Under the pieces are notes generated by a model, which did no database searches, was not told where the DNA came from, and saw nothing but the letters and a program-made list of their open reading frames with translations. Positions 5,671 to 14,768 of a stretch of DNA of 21,867 nucleotides are shown piece by piece (position 1 is the first letter of the stretch; each line of letters begins with the position of its first letter). Origin of the DNA: CAZSCF01 sp964547585 (GTDB lineage: Bacteria > Patescibacteriota > Minisyncoccia > Moranbacterales > UBA2206); NCBI GenBank assembly GCA_964547585.1, contig CAZJOI010000011.1, positions 1 to 21,867 on the forward strand, written 5' to 3'. The translations under genes were made by a program, and so were the position numbers.

Positions 5671-8166
5671 CTAAACTTCACTGCCTGCCATTCGTATCTT
5701 TGATCTTTCCATGATTTCTCGATTAACAATATCTCGATCGCGACCATATTTGAGACGCGATAGCTCTTTAAATGGCGCTACGATATCTTTGTTTCCGGCA
5801 GTTGGGGGATATGTTTGAATGTTAAAAGGTTTGCTCACAACTCCACTCACGAGAATTTTGGCAAAAGCATTGTAATTGTCCACATTTACCAAATCGTTGG
5901 TTGTGAAAACCGGTTCGAATTGTTTAACCAAAAACTCGGCATCCTCGGCTCCCACCCGAAAGGCCACAACCGATCCAACATTTCCGAAAACAGCTTTGGA
6001 AATTTCTTCTTTGAGTTGAGCAATAAACTGATGCGCAATTATCAGGTTCAATTTATATTTCCTAGCTTCGGACAAAATTTGAGCGATAGAATTAGTAGTT
6101 ACATTTTGGAATTCATCCATATAGAGATAGAAGTCTATTCTGTCCGCCTCTGGCGTATCCACTCGCGAAAGTGAAGCCATCAAAATTTTGCCAACAATTA
6201 CCATCCCCAAAAGCCTGGCATTGATCTCTCCTATTTTTCCTTTGGAAAGATTAACCAATAATATCTTTCTGTTATCCATAATTTCCCTGAAATTGATGGT
6301 GCTTTTTTGCTGAGCAATAATCGGGCGCATCATATCATTGGCAATAAAAGTGGTGAGTTTCGAAGTAATGTAAGGAACCATATTGGCTAGCGCTGCTTCT
6401 CCCCCAGCTTTTTCCGCTTCCTTGGTCCAAAAGTCAGAAACAATTGGATTGGTGCATTTGGAAATTTTCATTCTTCTAAAATCTTCATCCGCCAATACTT
6501 TGGAAATTTCCATTAAAGTTGAACCAGAATCTGGGTCTTCCATAATGAGCAGCATCGCATTTCGCATATATTGTTCGAACATTGGGCCACCAGTGGCTTT
6601 CAAGTCATAGAGCTGATCAAAAATACCAATCATTTCATTGATAACAAAAGTTTTTTGCTCTGGCAGATTAATATCATATTCCAACATATTCAAACCGAAT
6701 GGTCGTTCTGTATCAGCTGGATCAAAAATAATAACATCTTCAGCTCTTTCTTTGGGAATAGCTGAAAGAATATCTTCAATCGCATCACCATGCGGATCAA
6801 TAAAGCAAAGTCCCTTGCCATCTCTAGCATCTTGTTTGGCCATTTCTTGCAAAAAGTTAGACTTTCCAGCTCCAGTTTGACCGATGGTGTAGAGATGTCT
6901 TCTTCTGTCCATATCGGAAAGACGAATGACAGTTTCTGCATCGCGATATTTGTTAAAACCAAGAACAAGCCCTTCGGACGGAATATTAAGTGGAGGCTGA
7001 GCCGCATTTGATTTCAACCACTTGATTTTTGGAGTTTCAATAGTTGAAATTGGGAAATGAAAAATACTCGCCACTTCTTCCGCATTTAAAATGATAGCGT
7101 CTTCCTGAATAAAATTCCGAAAAATAAAGTCGAAAGAAATGTCCTGTTTTTTTAATCTCTTTTTGGAATAAAAATGGTTGATATCTGAATTCTCATATTG
7201 AGTAAAGGCATTTTCCAGCTGTCCTAATATTTGTTGCGCTCTTTCCCTTGTATCTGCTGAAGCAATCAGGCGAATGTTTACTTCAAATCCGGTTTTGCCC
7301 GCTTTTTGTTCTAAACTCTTAACCAACTCTTGCTCCTCAGGTGTCAGCTGGACAGTTTTAGCATTGTAAGGGTTTTTTTCTTCACCTTTTTTTCTGAAAA
7401 ATAATTCATGCATAAAATTGCCAGATTCTCGCATAATTTTATTCGAAACTGAAGCGTTAGCATCATGCAATCTCTTCCCTTGTTGCATTTTATGAGCAAT
7501 TGACCTGCCTTCATATCTCCAGCCCGCATCAGCCGGCTTCAAAATCAATTGAATAGCCGCTCCCTCATTACCTTCATTGAGCTTGCTGAGAGCATTAGTC
7601 ACATTATTCAGAGGATCAATTTCCAAATTCTCGTAAGTTTTTATGGGAAAAATATGATTCTTACTGAGGTTAAGAATGGCGGCTTCCGTAAAACTCTTAG
7701 GATTAAAGATTGTAAAATCTTCTGTTTTTTCAATAGAGGCATTGGGGAAAAAACTGTGTATCTGTTTTTCCACTGATTCTCTGAATTTTCTCGGCATAGC
7801 TACGAAGAAAATTATTTCATCCATATGCGAAGGCTTAGCAATTTCCAATGAGATATAGGGCACATCATAGAGCAAGCGAAAGAAAAAACCTTTTTTCTCT
7901 CGGATAACTGAAAGTGAAGACAATAGCTGTTCCATGGCTCCAATCTCTTCTTTCCAAATTTCTTGCCTGTCATCATTTTGCTCGGTTTGTTGTTGTTTTT
8001 TCACCTTCGAAACACGGACGATTTCCAAATCCAAACTTAGTGATCTGTTGATGTGAGCGCGAAAACCGAAAAAACTGCGGACAAGCAAAAGAAGTCCGCT
8101 CACAAAACTAGCAAGAGCCAGAATGCCTAAAAGAATATACAATATCAAGCTGAATACATAATCCAT
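5671..8166 (-). CDS. TraG/VirD4-like membrane ATPase (type IV secretion coupling-protein family)
   Basis: 831 aa. There is an N-terminal membrane anchor (about 1-35), then a region of about 350 residues without a recognised fold. A RecA-like motor domain follows, with Walker A GQTGAGKS at 429-436, FIDPHGD shortly after, and Walker B YLYMDEFQN (D684, E685), followed by sensor-like LIIAHQFIAQL. This matches TraD/TraG/VirD4 or HerA-type hexameric pumps (TraM-recognition/DUF87 families). Such ATPases move DNA or protein across the membrane. No relaxase or VirB genes are visible here, so conjugation is not supported. It is last in a minus-strand operon behind three proteins of unknown function and ends at the shared terminator. 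The substrate is unknown. Confidence 0.85.
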   Translation of the reverse strand: MDYVFSLILYILLGILALASFVSGLLLLVRSFFGFRAHINRSLSLDLEIVRVSKVKKQQQTEQNDDRQEIWKEEIGAMEQLLSSLSVIREKKGFFFRLLYDVPYISLEIAKPSHMDEIIFFVAMPRKFRESVEKQIHSFFPNASIEKTEDFTIFNPKSFTEAAILNLSKNHIFPIKTYENLEIDPLNNVTNALSKLNEGNEGAAIQLILKPADAGWRYEGRSIAHKMQQGKRLHDANASVSNKIMRESGNFMHELFFRKKGEEKNPYNAKTVQLTPEEQELVKSLEQKAGKTGFEVNIRLIASADTRERAQQILGQLENAFTQYENSDINHFYSKKRLKKQDISFDFIFRNFIQEDAIILNAEEVASIFHFPISTIETPKIKWLKSNAAQPPLNIPSEGLVLGFNKYRDAETVIRLSDMDRRRHLYTIGQTGAGKSNFLQEMAKQDARDGKGLCFIDPHGDAIEDILSAIPKERAEDVIIFDPADTERPFGLNMLEYDINLPEQKTFVINEMIGIFDQLYDLKATGGPMFEQYMRNAMLLIMEDPDSGSTLMEISKVLADEDFRRMKISKCTNPIVSDFWTKEAEKAGGEAALANMVPYITSKLTTFIANDMMRPIIAQQKSTINFREIMDNRKILLVNLSKGKIGEINARLLGMVIVGKILMASLSRVDTPEADRIDFYLYMDEFQNVTTNSIAQILSEARKYKLNLIIAHQFIAQLKEEISKAVFGNVGSVVAFRVGAEDAEFLVKQFEPVFTTNDLVNVDNYNAFAKILVSGVVSKPFNIQTYPPTAGNKDIVAPFKELSRLKYGRDRDIVNREIMERSKIRMAGSEV

Positions 8167-8202
8167 TCTATTTTTTTATTTTAGTTTTAATATTTTCTGT
8201 AA

Positions 8203-8673
8203 TTATAATTCTTTTATTATGCCCTTATCCACCAAAGCACTATGAAATTCTTCTGCCATTAACTTATCATGAAATTCGTCCAAGGTATAGTTATCATCCA
8301 TATGTTTGGCAACTTTGACTGCATGTACAACTCCCTTGGTCATAGCCAGCTTCACCAGTTTATCAACCTTGGCTTCCGGCGTAACCGTCTCGGCAGTTTC
8401 TTGTGCATCATTTGCAACATTATCAGAAGAATCGTCAGCTGGAGTTTGTGTGCTTTTCATTTTGGAAAGTATTTTGGAATAAGTTTTTTCCTTTTCCAAT
8501 GCTCGTTCTTGCGCTTTTTCTTTTTTTTCTTCGGTAAATTCAAGATTTTTTATTACTTTTGCGTCTGAAGCTGGTTCGTCTTTTTTTATTTCAGCTTTCG
8601 TGTCTTCCATTTCTCCTTGAAATTTACTCTTCAAATCCAAATCCCCTTCATCAATTGGCTCCAAATTAGACAT
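8203..8673 (-). CDS. Conserved hypothetical acidic protein
   Basis: 156 aa, not assigned to a named family. Residues 1-100 are highly charged and low-complexity (KKEKAQERALEKEKTYSKIL coiled-coil-like, then a Thr/Glu/Ala-rich linker), probably disordered. The last 50 residues (VDKLVKLAMTKGVVHAVKVA through ALVDKGIIKEL) look folded and helical. It has no signal peptide and is cytoplasmic by appearance. It lies 36 bp upstream of the TraG/VirD4-like ATPase and may be an adaptor for it (inference from the operon only). Confidence 0.7.
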   Translation of the reverse strand: MSNLEPIDEGDLDLKSKFQGEMEDTKAEIKKDEPASDAKVIKNLEFTEEKKEKAQERALEKEKTYSKILSKMKSTQTPADDSSDNVANDAQETAETVTPEAKVDKLVKLAMTKGVVHAVKVAKHMDDNYTLDEFHDKLMAEEFHSALVDKGIIKEL

Positions 8674-8709
8674 ATTTTTAAAATTAACAAATTACATAGA
8701 AAATATTTT

Positions 8710-9006
8710 CTATATCTTTAACATTTCTTCCTTAAAACCGGATAAAATATTTTTTATCATTTCAGAATAATCCGGAATTTTTTCTTGCAAGAATTTTTCC
8801 ACTTCCTCTGGCTGAGAATTCTTACTTATCATTTCATCCAAAGCAGTTTTGTCTTCTTCGCTCAATTTATCATTAGCTTCAACATAAATTCTTTTCAGCA
8901 AAACTTCAAACATTTTTCTTATTAGTTCTTGTTGTTTTTCCTCGGGTAAGTCACCAAGCCCCATTTCTTCAATTAAAGATTCTTTTATTTGTGTTTGATT
9001 TGTCAT
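8710..9006 (-). CDS. DUF5663-like small helical protein
   Basis: 98 aa from the ATG at 9006 (MTNQTQIKESLIEEMGLGDL). An alternative in-frame ATG at 9030 adds 8 AT-rich-coded residues directly behind the previous stop and is less likely. The pattern EEMGLGDLPEEKQQELIRKM followed by KRIYVEANDKLSEEDK resembles DUF5663, a patescibacterial family of unknown function; this is recalled, not searched. It is all helical and acidic with no membrane segment. It is second in the ATPase operon. Confidence 0.7.
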   Translation of the reverse strand: MTNQTQIKESLIEEMGLGDLPEEKQQELIRKMFEVLLKRIYVEANDKLSEEDKTALDEMISKNSQPEEVEKFLQEKIPDYSEMIKNILSGFKEEMLKI

Positions 9007-9031
9007 AATATTTTTTAAATTTTTTATCATT

Positions 9032-10975
9032 TTAAATAGCCCGCTTTGCTAATCCAGCTGAAATTCTTGTAACCCAATTGCTGACTTTCTCATTGGTGCT
9101 TGGCTTGAGCCAACTTTTGTCGTCAGCTGGGATATCACTTCTGTTCATTAAATATTCATATATTTTTCTTACGCCGCTGCTCCTGTTTTCAAAAACATCC
9201 GCCGCTCGCAGACCGCCTATACCTTTTAGGTTTTCCAAATTTCCATTGCCCAAAAATTGGTTGAACATACTGCCATATTTTTTGGCTGCTTCTATCTGGA
9301 GATCTCTTATATTTGCTTCCTGAATATTCGCCCAGCCTCCGTTGGTCATACTTCCGCGTGCCTGATCCAGTTCGGTTGAAAAACCAAAGCCTTTACTTCT
9401 AATTTCTGCAACTTCCGCTTGCATTTCACTAATTTTATGGTTCAAATCAGCAATGTCGTGCTGTTGATTGATACCGAGATTAAATTTTTCCATGGGAACT
9501 TCGTTAACTTTGTCGACAGTCATAGGTTCAACACTTCCCTTTGGTCTTGTATTTTCAAAAATTTGGCCTTTACCTCCATCGCTAGTGGGAATTTCGTTCT
9601 TGGACAAATAGCCCAAATGATCATCACCAGAAATTTCTACTAATTTTCCTTCCGGACTTATTTTTAGCTTAGCGCCTTCGTGAATCAAACTGTACGGTCC
9701 GTCTTTCAAATTATTATTATCAGCATACTCAATCGCCATTTTATGAGCCATTTTTCCGGCCTCTTCATGATTCAAGCCCGTGCCTTCCAGATGCTTAATT
9801 AGCGTTCCCTCAAGACTACTTCCTTTTCTAACTTCCAGTACTTTTTCAGCAAAGACACCAGACTTTACATCATTCTCTATAACATTTCCGGAATCAGAAA
9901 GAGATTCCGCATTTGGAATATTTTTTGGACCAGTGGGCGCATCGTTTGAAGTTAAATAGTTCTCACTATCAATTGATCCTTTTTGTGGCAAGTCTGGCTG
10001 ATCTACATTTGAAATAGTCTCTCCAATTCCAAAAAAATTCTTAATGTTTTCAAAAGCCTGTCCACTAAGATCCTTCATCGCTCCGCTGGCCAGAGTACCC
10101 ACCGCGAATGTTCCCAAAGCTGCACCTAATCCTATAAATTTTCTCCCCAGAGCTTTTCTTTGTTCATTATCCAGACTTTTTTCGTAATCATTTATTTCTC
10201 CTTGGAGTTTTTGCATAATCTCATCCATTTTTTCCTGCGAGTTTTCAAAATTCTTGAGCAGTTCTTCCTTTTGGGCTTCAGATTTTTTTTGTTCTTTTCG
10301 TCTCTGATAAGCCTCCATGCCCGCCACCGCACCGACTCCGGCTGCCACACTGCCCAGAGCTCTTTGCCCGATTAATAATGAGCCTCCAGTTATAATTCCA
10401 AGACCAAAAGAAAAAGCCATTTTCTTCTTCCAATCAACTTTGCGATACCAATTAATAAATTGTTCTCCCCCTTTCAATATTTCAAAGGCCTTACTATCCT
10501 TATTGGCTTCAGATCTGGCACTTGTTCTGGCTTCATAGAGATTCATTTTTTCGTCATAGTTGAAATATTTCACCAAATTACCCAGCTCCTTTTTCATTGT
10601 CTCTGGATCCAGATTTTTATTTTTGATTTCATCAATCAATTCTCTCATGAGTTCTGACGCCTTGCTCTTGTAGGCATTGCTGGCTTCATTTAGCTCAGAA
10701 ATATCTTCCGGTTTCGTTTTGATGTGCAAACCAAAAGCTTCTTTCAACCTATTGAAAGTAGTATTGATTTTATAATCCCCTCCGGCATATTTTTTCCGCG
10801 CTTCTTCCAATTCTTTTTTGAGTTTTTCAGTTTTTTCTATCTCTATATCTTTGCTCTCCACGCCCACAACAACGGGTGGAAAAAAATCTTTCTCCCCAGT
10901 TTTATTTTCCTCTTTACTACTATTCGGATCTTCTTCATATTCAGCATCTACTGTTATTTCGCCTTTTTTTTGCAT
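9032..10975 (-). CDS. Conserved hypothetical membrane-associated coiled-coil protein
   Basis: 647 aa, function not recognised. A charged N-terminus with coiled-coil potential (about 40-160) leads to hydrophobic, glycine-rich segments at about 186-220 (MAFSFGLGIITGGSLLIGQR) and 279-300 (FIGLGAALGTFAVGTLASGA), separated by a lysine/glutamate coiled coil. These look like membrane hairpins. The C-terminal half is a long hydrophilic region, with a partly ordered tail (GGLRAADVFENRSSGVRKIY) near the end. It is the first gene of the operon that ends in the TraG/VirD4-like ATPase, so it could be a membrane partner of that motor (inference). An extended -10 promoter lies at 11059-11067. Confidence 0.7.
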   Translation of the reverse strand: MQKKGEITVDAEYEEDPNSSKEENKTGEKDFFPPVVVGVESKDIEIEKTEKLKKELEEARKKYAGGDYKINTTFNRLKEAFGLHIKTKPEDISELNEASNAYKSKASELMRELIDEIKNKNLDPETMKKELGNLVKYFNYDEKMNLYEARTSARSEANKDSKAFEILKGGEQFINWYRKVDWKKKMAFSFGLGIITGGSLLIGQRALGSVAAGVGAVAGMEAYQRRKEQKKSEAQKEELLKNFENSQEKMDEIMQKLQGEINDYEKSLDNEQRKALGRKFIGLGAALGTFAVGTLASGAMKDLSGQAFENIKNFFGIGETISNVDQPDLPQKGSIDSENYLTSNDAPTGPKNIPNAESLSDSGNVIENDVKSGVFAEKVLEVRKGSSLEGTLIKHLEGTGLNHEEAGKMAHKMAIEYADNNNLKDGPYSLIHEGAKLKISPEGKLVEISGDDHLGYLSKNEIPTSDGGKGQIFENTRPKGSVEPMTVDKVNEVPMEKFNLGINQQHDIADLNHKISEMQAEVAEIRSKGFGFSTELDQARGSMTNGGWANIQEANIRDLQIEAAKKYGSMFNQFLGNGNLENLKGIGGLRAADVFENRSSGVRKIYEYLMNRSDIPADDKSWLKPSTNEKVSNWVTRISAGLAKRAI

Positions 10976-11058
10976 AGCATTTTAGATTTTTTTTAAATCC
11001 TAAAAAATGCGGAAACTATTTTAAGTTTGCATCTTTAAGTTTTATTCCGCTTGTGCAA

Positions 11059-11067
11059 ATTATACCA
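11059..11067 (-). promoter_or_regulatory. Extended -10 promoter for the 9032-10975 operon
   Basis: On the minus strand TGG is followed by TATAAT (11064-11059), an extended -10. No good -35 is seen at 17-18 nt. The 5' UTR would be about 75 nt. Confidence 0.6.
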
Positions 11068-11120
11068 CAAATTTAAAAATTAATCTCGAAGAAATCGCCT
11101 GTGGATAAATATTTGGTTTA

Positions 11121-11129
11121 TGGTATAAT
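11121..11129 (+). promoter_or_regulatory. Extended -10 promoter for the glycosyltransferase pair
   Basis: TGG followed by TATAAT at 11124-11129, about 30 nt upstream of the ATG at 11160. The -35 is poor, as with the divergent promoter, which has the same TGG-TATAAT form. Confidence 0.65.
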
Positions 11130-11159
11130 TCAAGCAAATAAAAAATAAACCAACACCCG

Positions 11160-12788
11160 ATGAAAAAAATAAAAATATCTGCTAAAGACATCCTTGCTTT
11201 TGTCGAAAAAAATAAAAATATTATCATTCCAATTGTTCTTTTTCTGATTATTGCTCTTGGATTTTTTTTACGTTTTTATAACATTGAAAACACACCGCCA
11301 GGTGTCTATCCTGATGAAGCCGTTAATGGAGAAGATGCGTGGCGCGCTGTTGAAACCGGAAATTACCAATGGTTCTATCCCGCCAATCAAGGTCGAGAAG
11401 GGTTGTTTATGAATATAATCGCCATACTTTTCAAGTTTTTTGGTGCCAGCATTCTGACCCTCAAATTACCTTCTATTATTTTCAGCACCCTCACGATCCT
11501 AGGTGTCTACCTTCTGTCCAAAGAACTTTTTAAAAGAAGAGATTTGGCTTTAATAGCAGCTTTTTTAACCGCCGTAGCCTTTTGGTCAATCAATTTCGGT
11601 CGCATTTCTTTCAGGGCTAATATGCTACCTTTCGTTTTGACATTCTCTTTTTATTTCATCCTTCGTGCTTTGCGTACAAAAAAAATTACTGATGGCGCAA
11701 TCGGCGGCTTATTTTTTGGGCTCGGAATGCATACTTATATTGCTTTTAGAATATCCCCGCTTATTTTACTTTTTTTACTTATTGCCTTTATTCTTTCCCG
11801 CAAAGATTTTTTGAAAAATTACTGGAAACATTTCGTAGCCTTTTCTCTAGCGGCTCTCATTATTGCCGCTCCAATGTTTTATACCTTTTATGCTCATCCT
11901 GAATATTTTGAATCACGCTCTGATTCCATTTCCATTTTTTCTCCGCAAATGAATAACGGCAATGTAACCGCCACCAGCATCAAGAGTTTTGTGTTGAGCC
12001 TGATTAAATATAATTTCGTAGGCGATCAAAATTGGAGACACAATTATCCTCCCTATCCAATTCTCGATCCGCTCACCAGTTTAGCCTTTTTGATTGGCAT
12101 AATCTACGCCATACGTCCTTTTTTCCAATTGTTTCGTCAAAGGATTTCTCAAAAGACAAGAAACATCGAGCTTGAAAAATATACTCTCTTGATTTTTTGG
12201 TTTCTCATAATGCTTGCTCCGGAATTCTTAACCGCTGAAGGTCTCCCGCATGCCCTGCGTTCAATTGGAAATTTGCCAGCTGTTTTCATCATTGCTGCAA
12301 TGCCTTTTGCATTTTTCATCGATAAATATAAGGAAAAACCATTAAACACCAAAAAAATTGCCTACTCGTTGCTGATTGTCGCTCTTTTGGCAATTGGCAT
12401 TTTCAATTCCGTAAAATATCATTATTTTTGGGCCAACAAAGTAAAAACAGCTCACTCGTTTAATAAAAATGTCACTGACATTTCCAAGTTTATGCGAACA
12501 TTGCCAGTCAATGAAGAAAAATATATCATAACCAGCTATAATACCCTTGAAAGATTGCCAATAAAAATATTCCACATGGAACCGCAAAATACCTATCTCT
12601 TTCCCAATGAGCTAGAAAAAATAAATCCTGCTGACAAAAATAATTTTCTAATTATTTTTACCGAAAGAAATTCCGATGTCATCAAAACACTTCAGACAAA
12701 ATTTCCAAATCTTATCTTTGAAGAAAAAATTGATCCGCGCGGAGAAGAATTTTTTGATTTTTTTGTCCTAAAGCAACCTTGGCAATAA
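11160..12788 (+). CDS. PMT/GT39-family (ArnT-like) membrane glycosyltransferase
   Basis: 542 aa with roughly ten or more membrane segments, the first at about 21-40 (IIIPIVLFLIIALGFFLRFY). PGVYPDEAVNGEDAW at 47-61 holds the acidic pair D52/E53 in the first external loop, the expected catalytic site of PMT_2/GT-C enzymes. WSINFGRISFRANMLPF resembles the family's conserved second loop. Such enzymes transfer sugars from lipid-phosphate donors onto protein or lipid outside the membrane. Donor and acceptor are unknown. Its stop lies 14 bp before the ATG chosen for the next gene, also PMT-like, and the two probably form one transcript. Confidence 0.85.
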   Translation: MKKIKISAKDILAFVEKNKNIIIPIVLFLIIALGFFLRFYNIENTPPGVYPDEAVNGEDAWRAVETGNYQWFYPANQGREGLFMNIIAILFKFFGASILTLKLPSIIFSTLTILGVYLLSKELFKRRDLALIAAFLTAVAFWSINFGRISFRANMLPFVLTFSFYFILRALRTKKITDGAIGGLFFGLGMHTYIAFRISPLILLFLLIAFILSRKDFLKNYWKHFVAFSLAALIIAAPMFYTFYAHPEYFESRSDSISIFSPQMNNGNVTATSIKSFVLSLIKYNFVGDQNWRHNYPPYPILDPLTSLAFLIGIIYAIRPFFQLFRQRISQKTRNIELEKYTLLIFWFLIMLAPEFLTAEGLPHALRSIGNLPAVFIIAAMPFAFFIDKYKEKPLNTKKIAYSLLIVALLAIGIFNSVKYHYFWANKVKTAHSFNKNVTDISKFMRTLPVNEEKYIITSYNTLERLPIKIFHMEPQNTYLFPNELEKINPADKNNFLIIFTERNSDVIKTLQTKFPNLIFEEKIDPRGEEFFDFFVLKQPWQ

Positions 12789-12802
12789 ACCAACATCAAA
12801 AT

Positions 12803-14653
12803 ATGCAAAATTTTTTGAAAAAAAATTATAAAATCATCGTTTTTTTAGCCTTACTTTTTATGCTAGTAATTTCTGTTCTGAACGCTAAAAATGATAGCCT
12901 GATTTATGATGAATCAGCTCATATTCCGGCTGGTTACAGCTACTTAAAAGAGCATGATATGCGTCTTAATCCAGAGCATCCGCCACTCCTCAAAGATCTA
13001 GTCGCCATTCCCCTTCTATTTCTAAGCCTGAATTTTGATACGAACCAACCATTTTGGAGCGAAACTGCCAACGATGCACAGTGGAATGCTGGAAAATATT
13101 TTCTCTACGGAGCCGGCAATAATCCAGATCTTATAATTTTTTGGTCCCGTATTCCAATAATACTTTTATCATTACTCTTAGGCTTTTTCATTTTCAAGTG
13201 GACCAAAGAAATGGCTGGAACAATTGCGGGAATTTTCGCTCTTCTATTTTACGCTTTTGACCCAAATATTTTGGGACATAATCATTTTGTCACAACCGAT
13301 ATTGGCATTTCAGCTTTCACAGTTTTCTCTTTTTACTATTTTCTCAGATTTATCAAAGAGCCAACTTGGAAAAATGTTTTGATTGGTGGAATATTTTTAG
13401 GACTCATGCAGCTGACAAAATTCTCTTCTGTTTTGGCCTTTCCTGTTTTTGGTTTGATTCTTATTGCTTACCCTCTTGTTAAGAGAGCCTGCGATAAAAA
13501 CGGCAAAGAGATAGCGAAGGCCTCCCTGCTGCTTGAATATTTAGGCAAGGGATTGGTTGCCTTTTTAATTTCGCTGATTTTGGTTTGTGTTTTCTATTAT
13601 TTCAATACATATGACATGCCCAAGGAAAAACTGCCCGAAATCATCAACTATTATTTTCCCGTTGAAAGATTAAACTCGATGGGATCAGCCGCAAGCGAAA
13701 CTCTTTTGGCCATGAATGAATACCCAGTTTTGCGTCCTCTCACTGATTATGTCTTTGGAATTGTTAGGGTGTTTCAAAGAGTTGGCGGAGGAAACATAAA
13801 TTATTTTATGGAAAGTGTTAATCTTAACGGCAGCCCCGCTTATTTCCCAGTTGTTTTTCTCATAAAAGAACCCTTGCCAACTTTGTTTTTCATTGTTTTC
13901 GCTTTTTTCTTTGCTTTCTTTAAAATAACCAGAACGACTTTCGAATCAGTCAAATATTCTTTCAAGAGAATTTTAGAAAGCATTGCCCATTACATCAGAA
14001 CCAGTACAGCTGAACTGACAATGTTTCTTTTTATTCTTATCTACTCTGCTTCCAGCATTTTAGGAAACTTAAATATTGGATTTCGGCATCTTATGCCCAT
14101 TATACCTTTCGTATTTATTCTGGTTGCCAAAAACATTTCCGAATTTATCAAAAACAGAGAAAAATATAAAATCAAAAGTATACTATTTTTTATCACAATC
14201 ATTCTTTTTCTATCCCTAATAGTTGGGACATTTTCAGCCTATCCTTATTATATGTCCTATTTCAACCAAATTGCCGGTGGCCCTTTCAATGGCTATAAAT
14301 ATGTAACCGATTCCAATGCTGACTGGGGGCAAGATCTGGGCCGATTAAAAATATTCCTAGATGAACATCCGGAAATAGACAAGCTCCGGCTCAATTATTT
14401 TGGCATGGCGGATGCAAATTATTATTTGGGAGAAAAATACATTCCATGGTGGGATAATAAAAAACCATTGGAATCTGGCTGGTATGGGATTTCTACTTTA
14501 TTTTTACAAGAAAGTATCTACGACTTACGAAGACCAGACAACGCAAGTTATCGCTGGCTCAAAAATAAAAAGCCCGCCTATCAAGTCGGGACTTCTATAT
14601 TAATTTACCATGTTTCGAAAGCAGAAGCGGAGAAAGTAAACAGTCAAGAATAA
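12803..14653 (+). CDS. PMT/GT39-family membrane glycosyltransferase
   Basis: 616 aa from the ATG at 12803. A TTG eight codons earlier overlaps the previous gene and is less likely. The first membrane segment (IIVFLALLFMLVISVLNA) is followed by DSLIYDESAHIPAGYSYL, with the acidic catalytic loop, and LNPEHPPLLKDLVAIPLL, the GT39-type NPEHPPL motif. Multiple membrane spans follow, then a C-terminal soluble part containing YVTDSNADWGQDLGRLK. It is paralogous in kind to its upstream neighbour but diverged in sequence. It likely acts in surface protein or polymer glycosylation at the outer face of the membrane. Downstream lies AT-rich repeat copy B, with no evident terminator. Confidence 0.85.
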   Translation: MQNFLKKNYKIIVFLALLFMLVISVLNAKNDSLIYDESAHIPAGYSYLKEHDMRLNPEHPPLLKDLVAIPLLFLSLNFDTNQPFWSETANDAQWNAGKYFLYGAGNNPDLIIFWSRIPIILLSLLLGFFIFKWTKEMAGTIAGIFALLFYAFDPNILGHNHFVTTDIGISAFTVFSFYYFLRFIKEPTWKNVLIGGIFLGLMQLTKFSSVLAFPVFGLILIAYPLVKRACDKNGKEIAKASLLLEYLGKGLVAFLISLILVCVFYYFNTYDMPKEKLPEIINYYFPVERLNSMGSAASETLLAMNEYPVLRPLTDYVFGIVRVFQRVGGGNINYFMESVNLNGSPAYFPVVFLIKEPLPTLFFIVFAFFFAFFKITRTTFESVKYSFKRILESIAHYIRTSTAELTMFLFILIYSASSILGNLNIGFRHLMPIIPFVFILVAKNISEFIKNREKYKIKSILFFITIILFLSLIVGTFSAYPYYMSYFNQIAGGPFNGYKYVTDSNADWGQDLGRLKIFLDEHPEIDKLRLNYFGMADANYYLGEKYIPWWDNKKPLESGWYGISTLFLQESIYDLRRPDNASYRWLKNKKPAYQVGTSILIYHVSKAEAEKVNSQE

Positions 14654-14654
14654 T

Positions 14655-14768
14655 TTTAAATTATAAATTACAAATTTTAAATGAAATATTAATGATCAAA
14701 TTTTAAAAATTTTGACATTAGATAATTCGAAATTGATTTAAAATTAAAAATTGAAAATTTAAAATTAA
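14655..14768. repeat. AT-rich dispersed repeat, copy B
   Basis: Fills the whole gap between two convergent genes. It shares the ordered words of copies A and C. The centre is an inverted repeat (TAATGATCAAATTT with AAATTTTGACATTA, imperfect). Confidence 0.6.

Noticed and set aside
6690..7007. 105-aa minus-strand ORF inside the ATPase gene
   Set aside because: A shadow frame of the motor domain containing Walker A; the main frame is clearly coding.
12779..12802. TTG start for the second PMT gene
   Set aside because: It overlaps the end of the previous gene and adds eight residues before a normal ATG start (12803).
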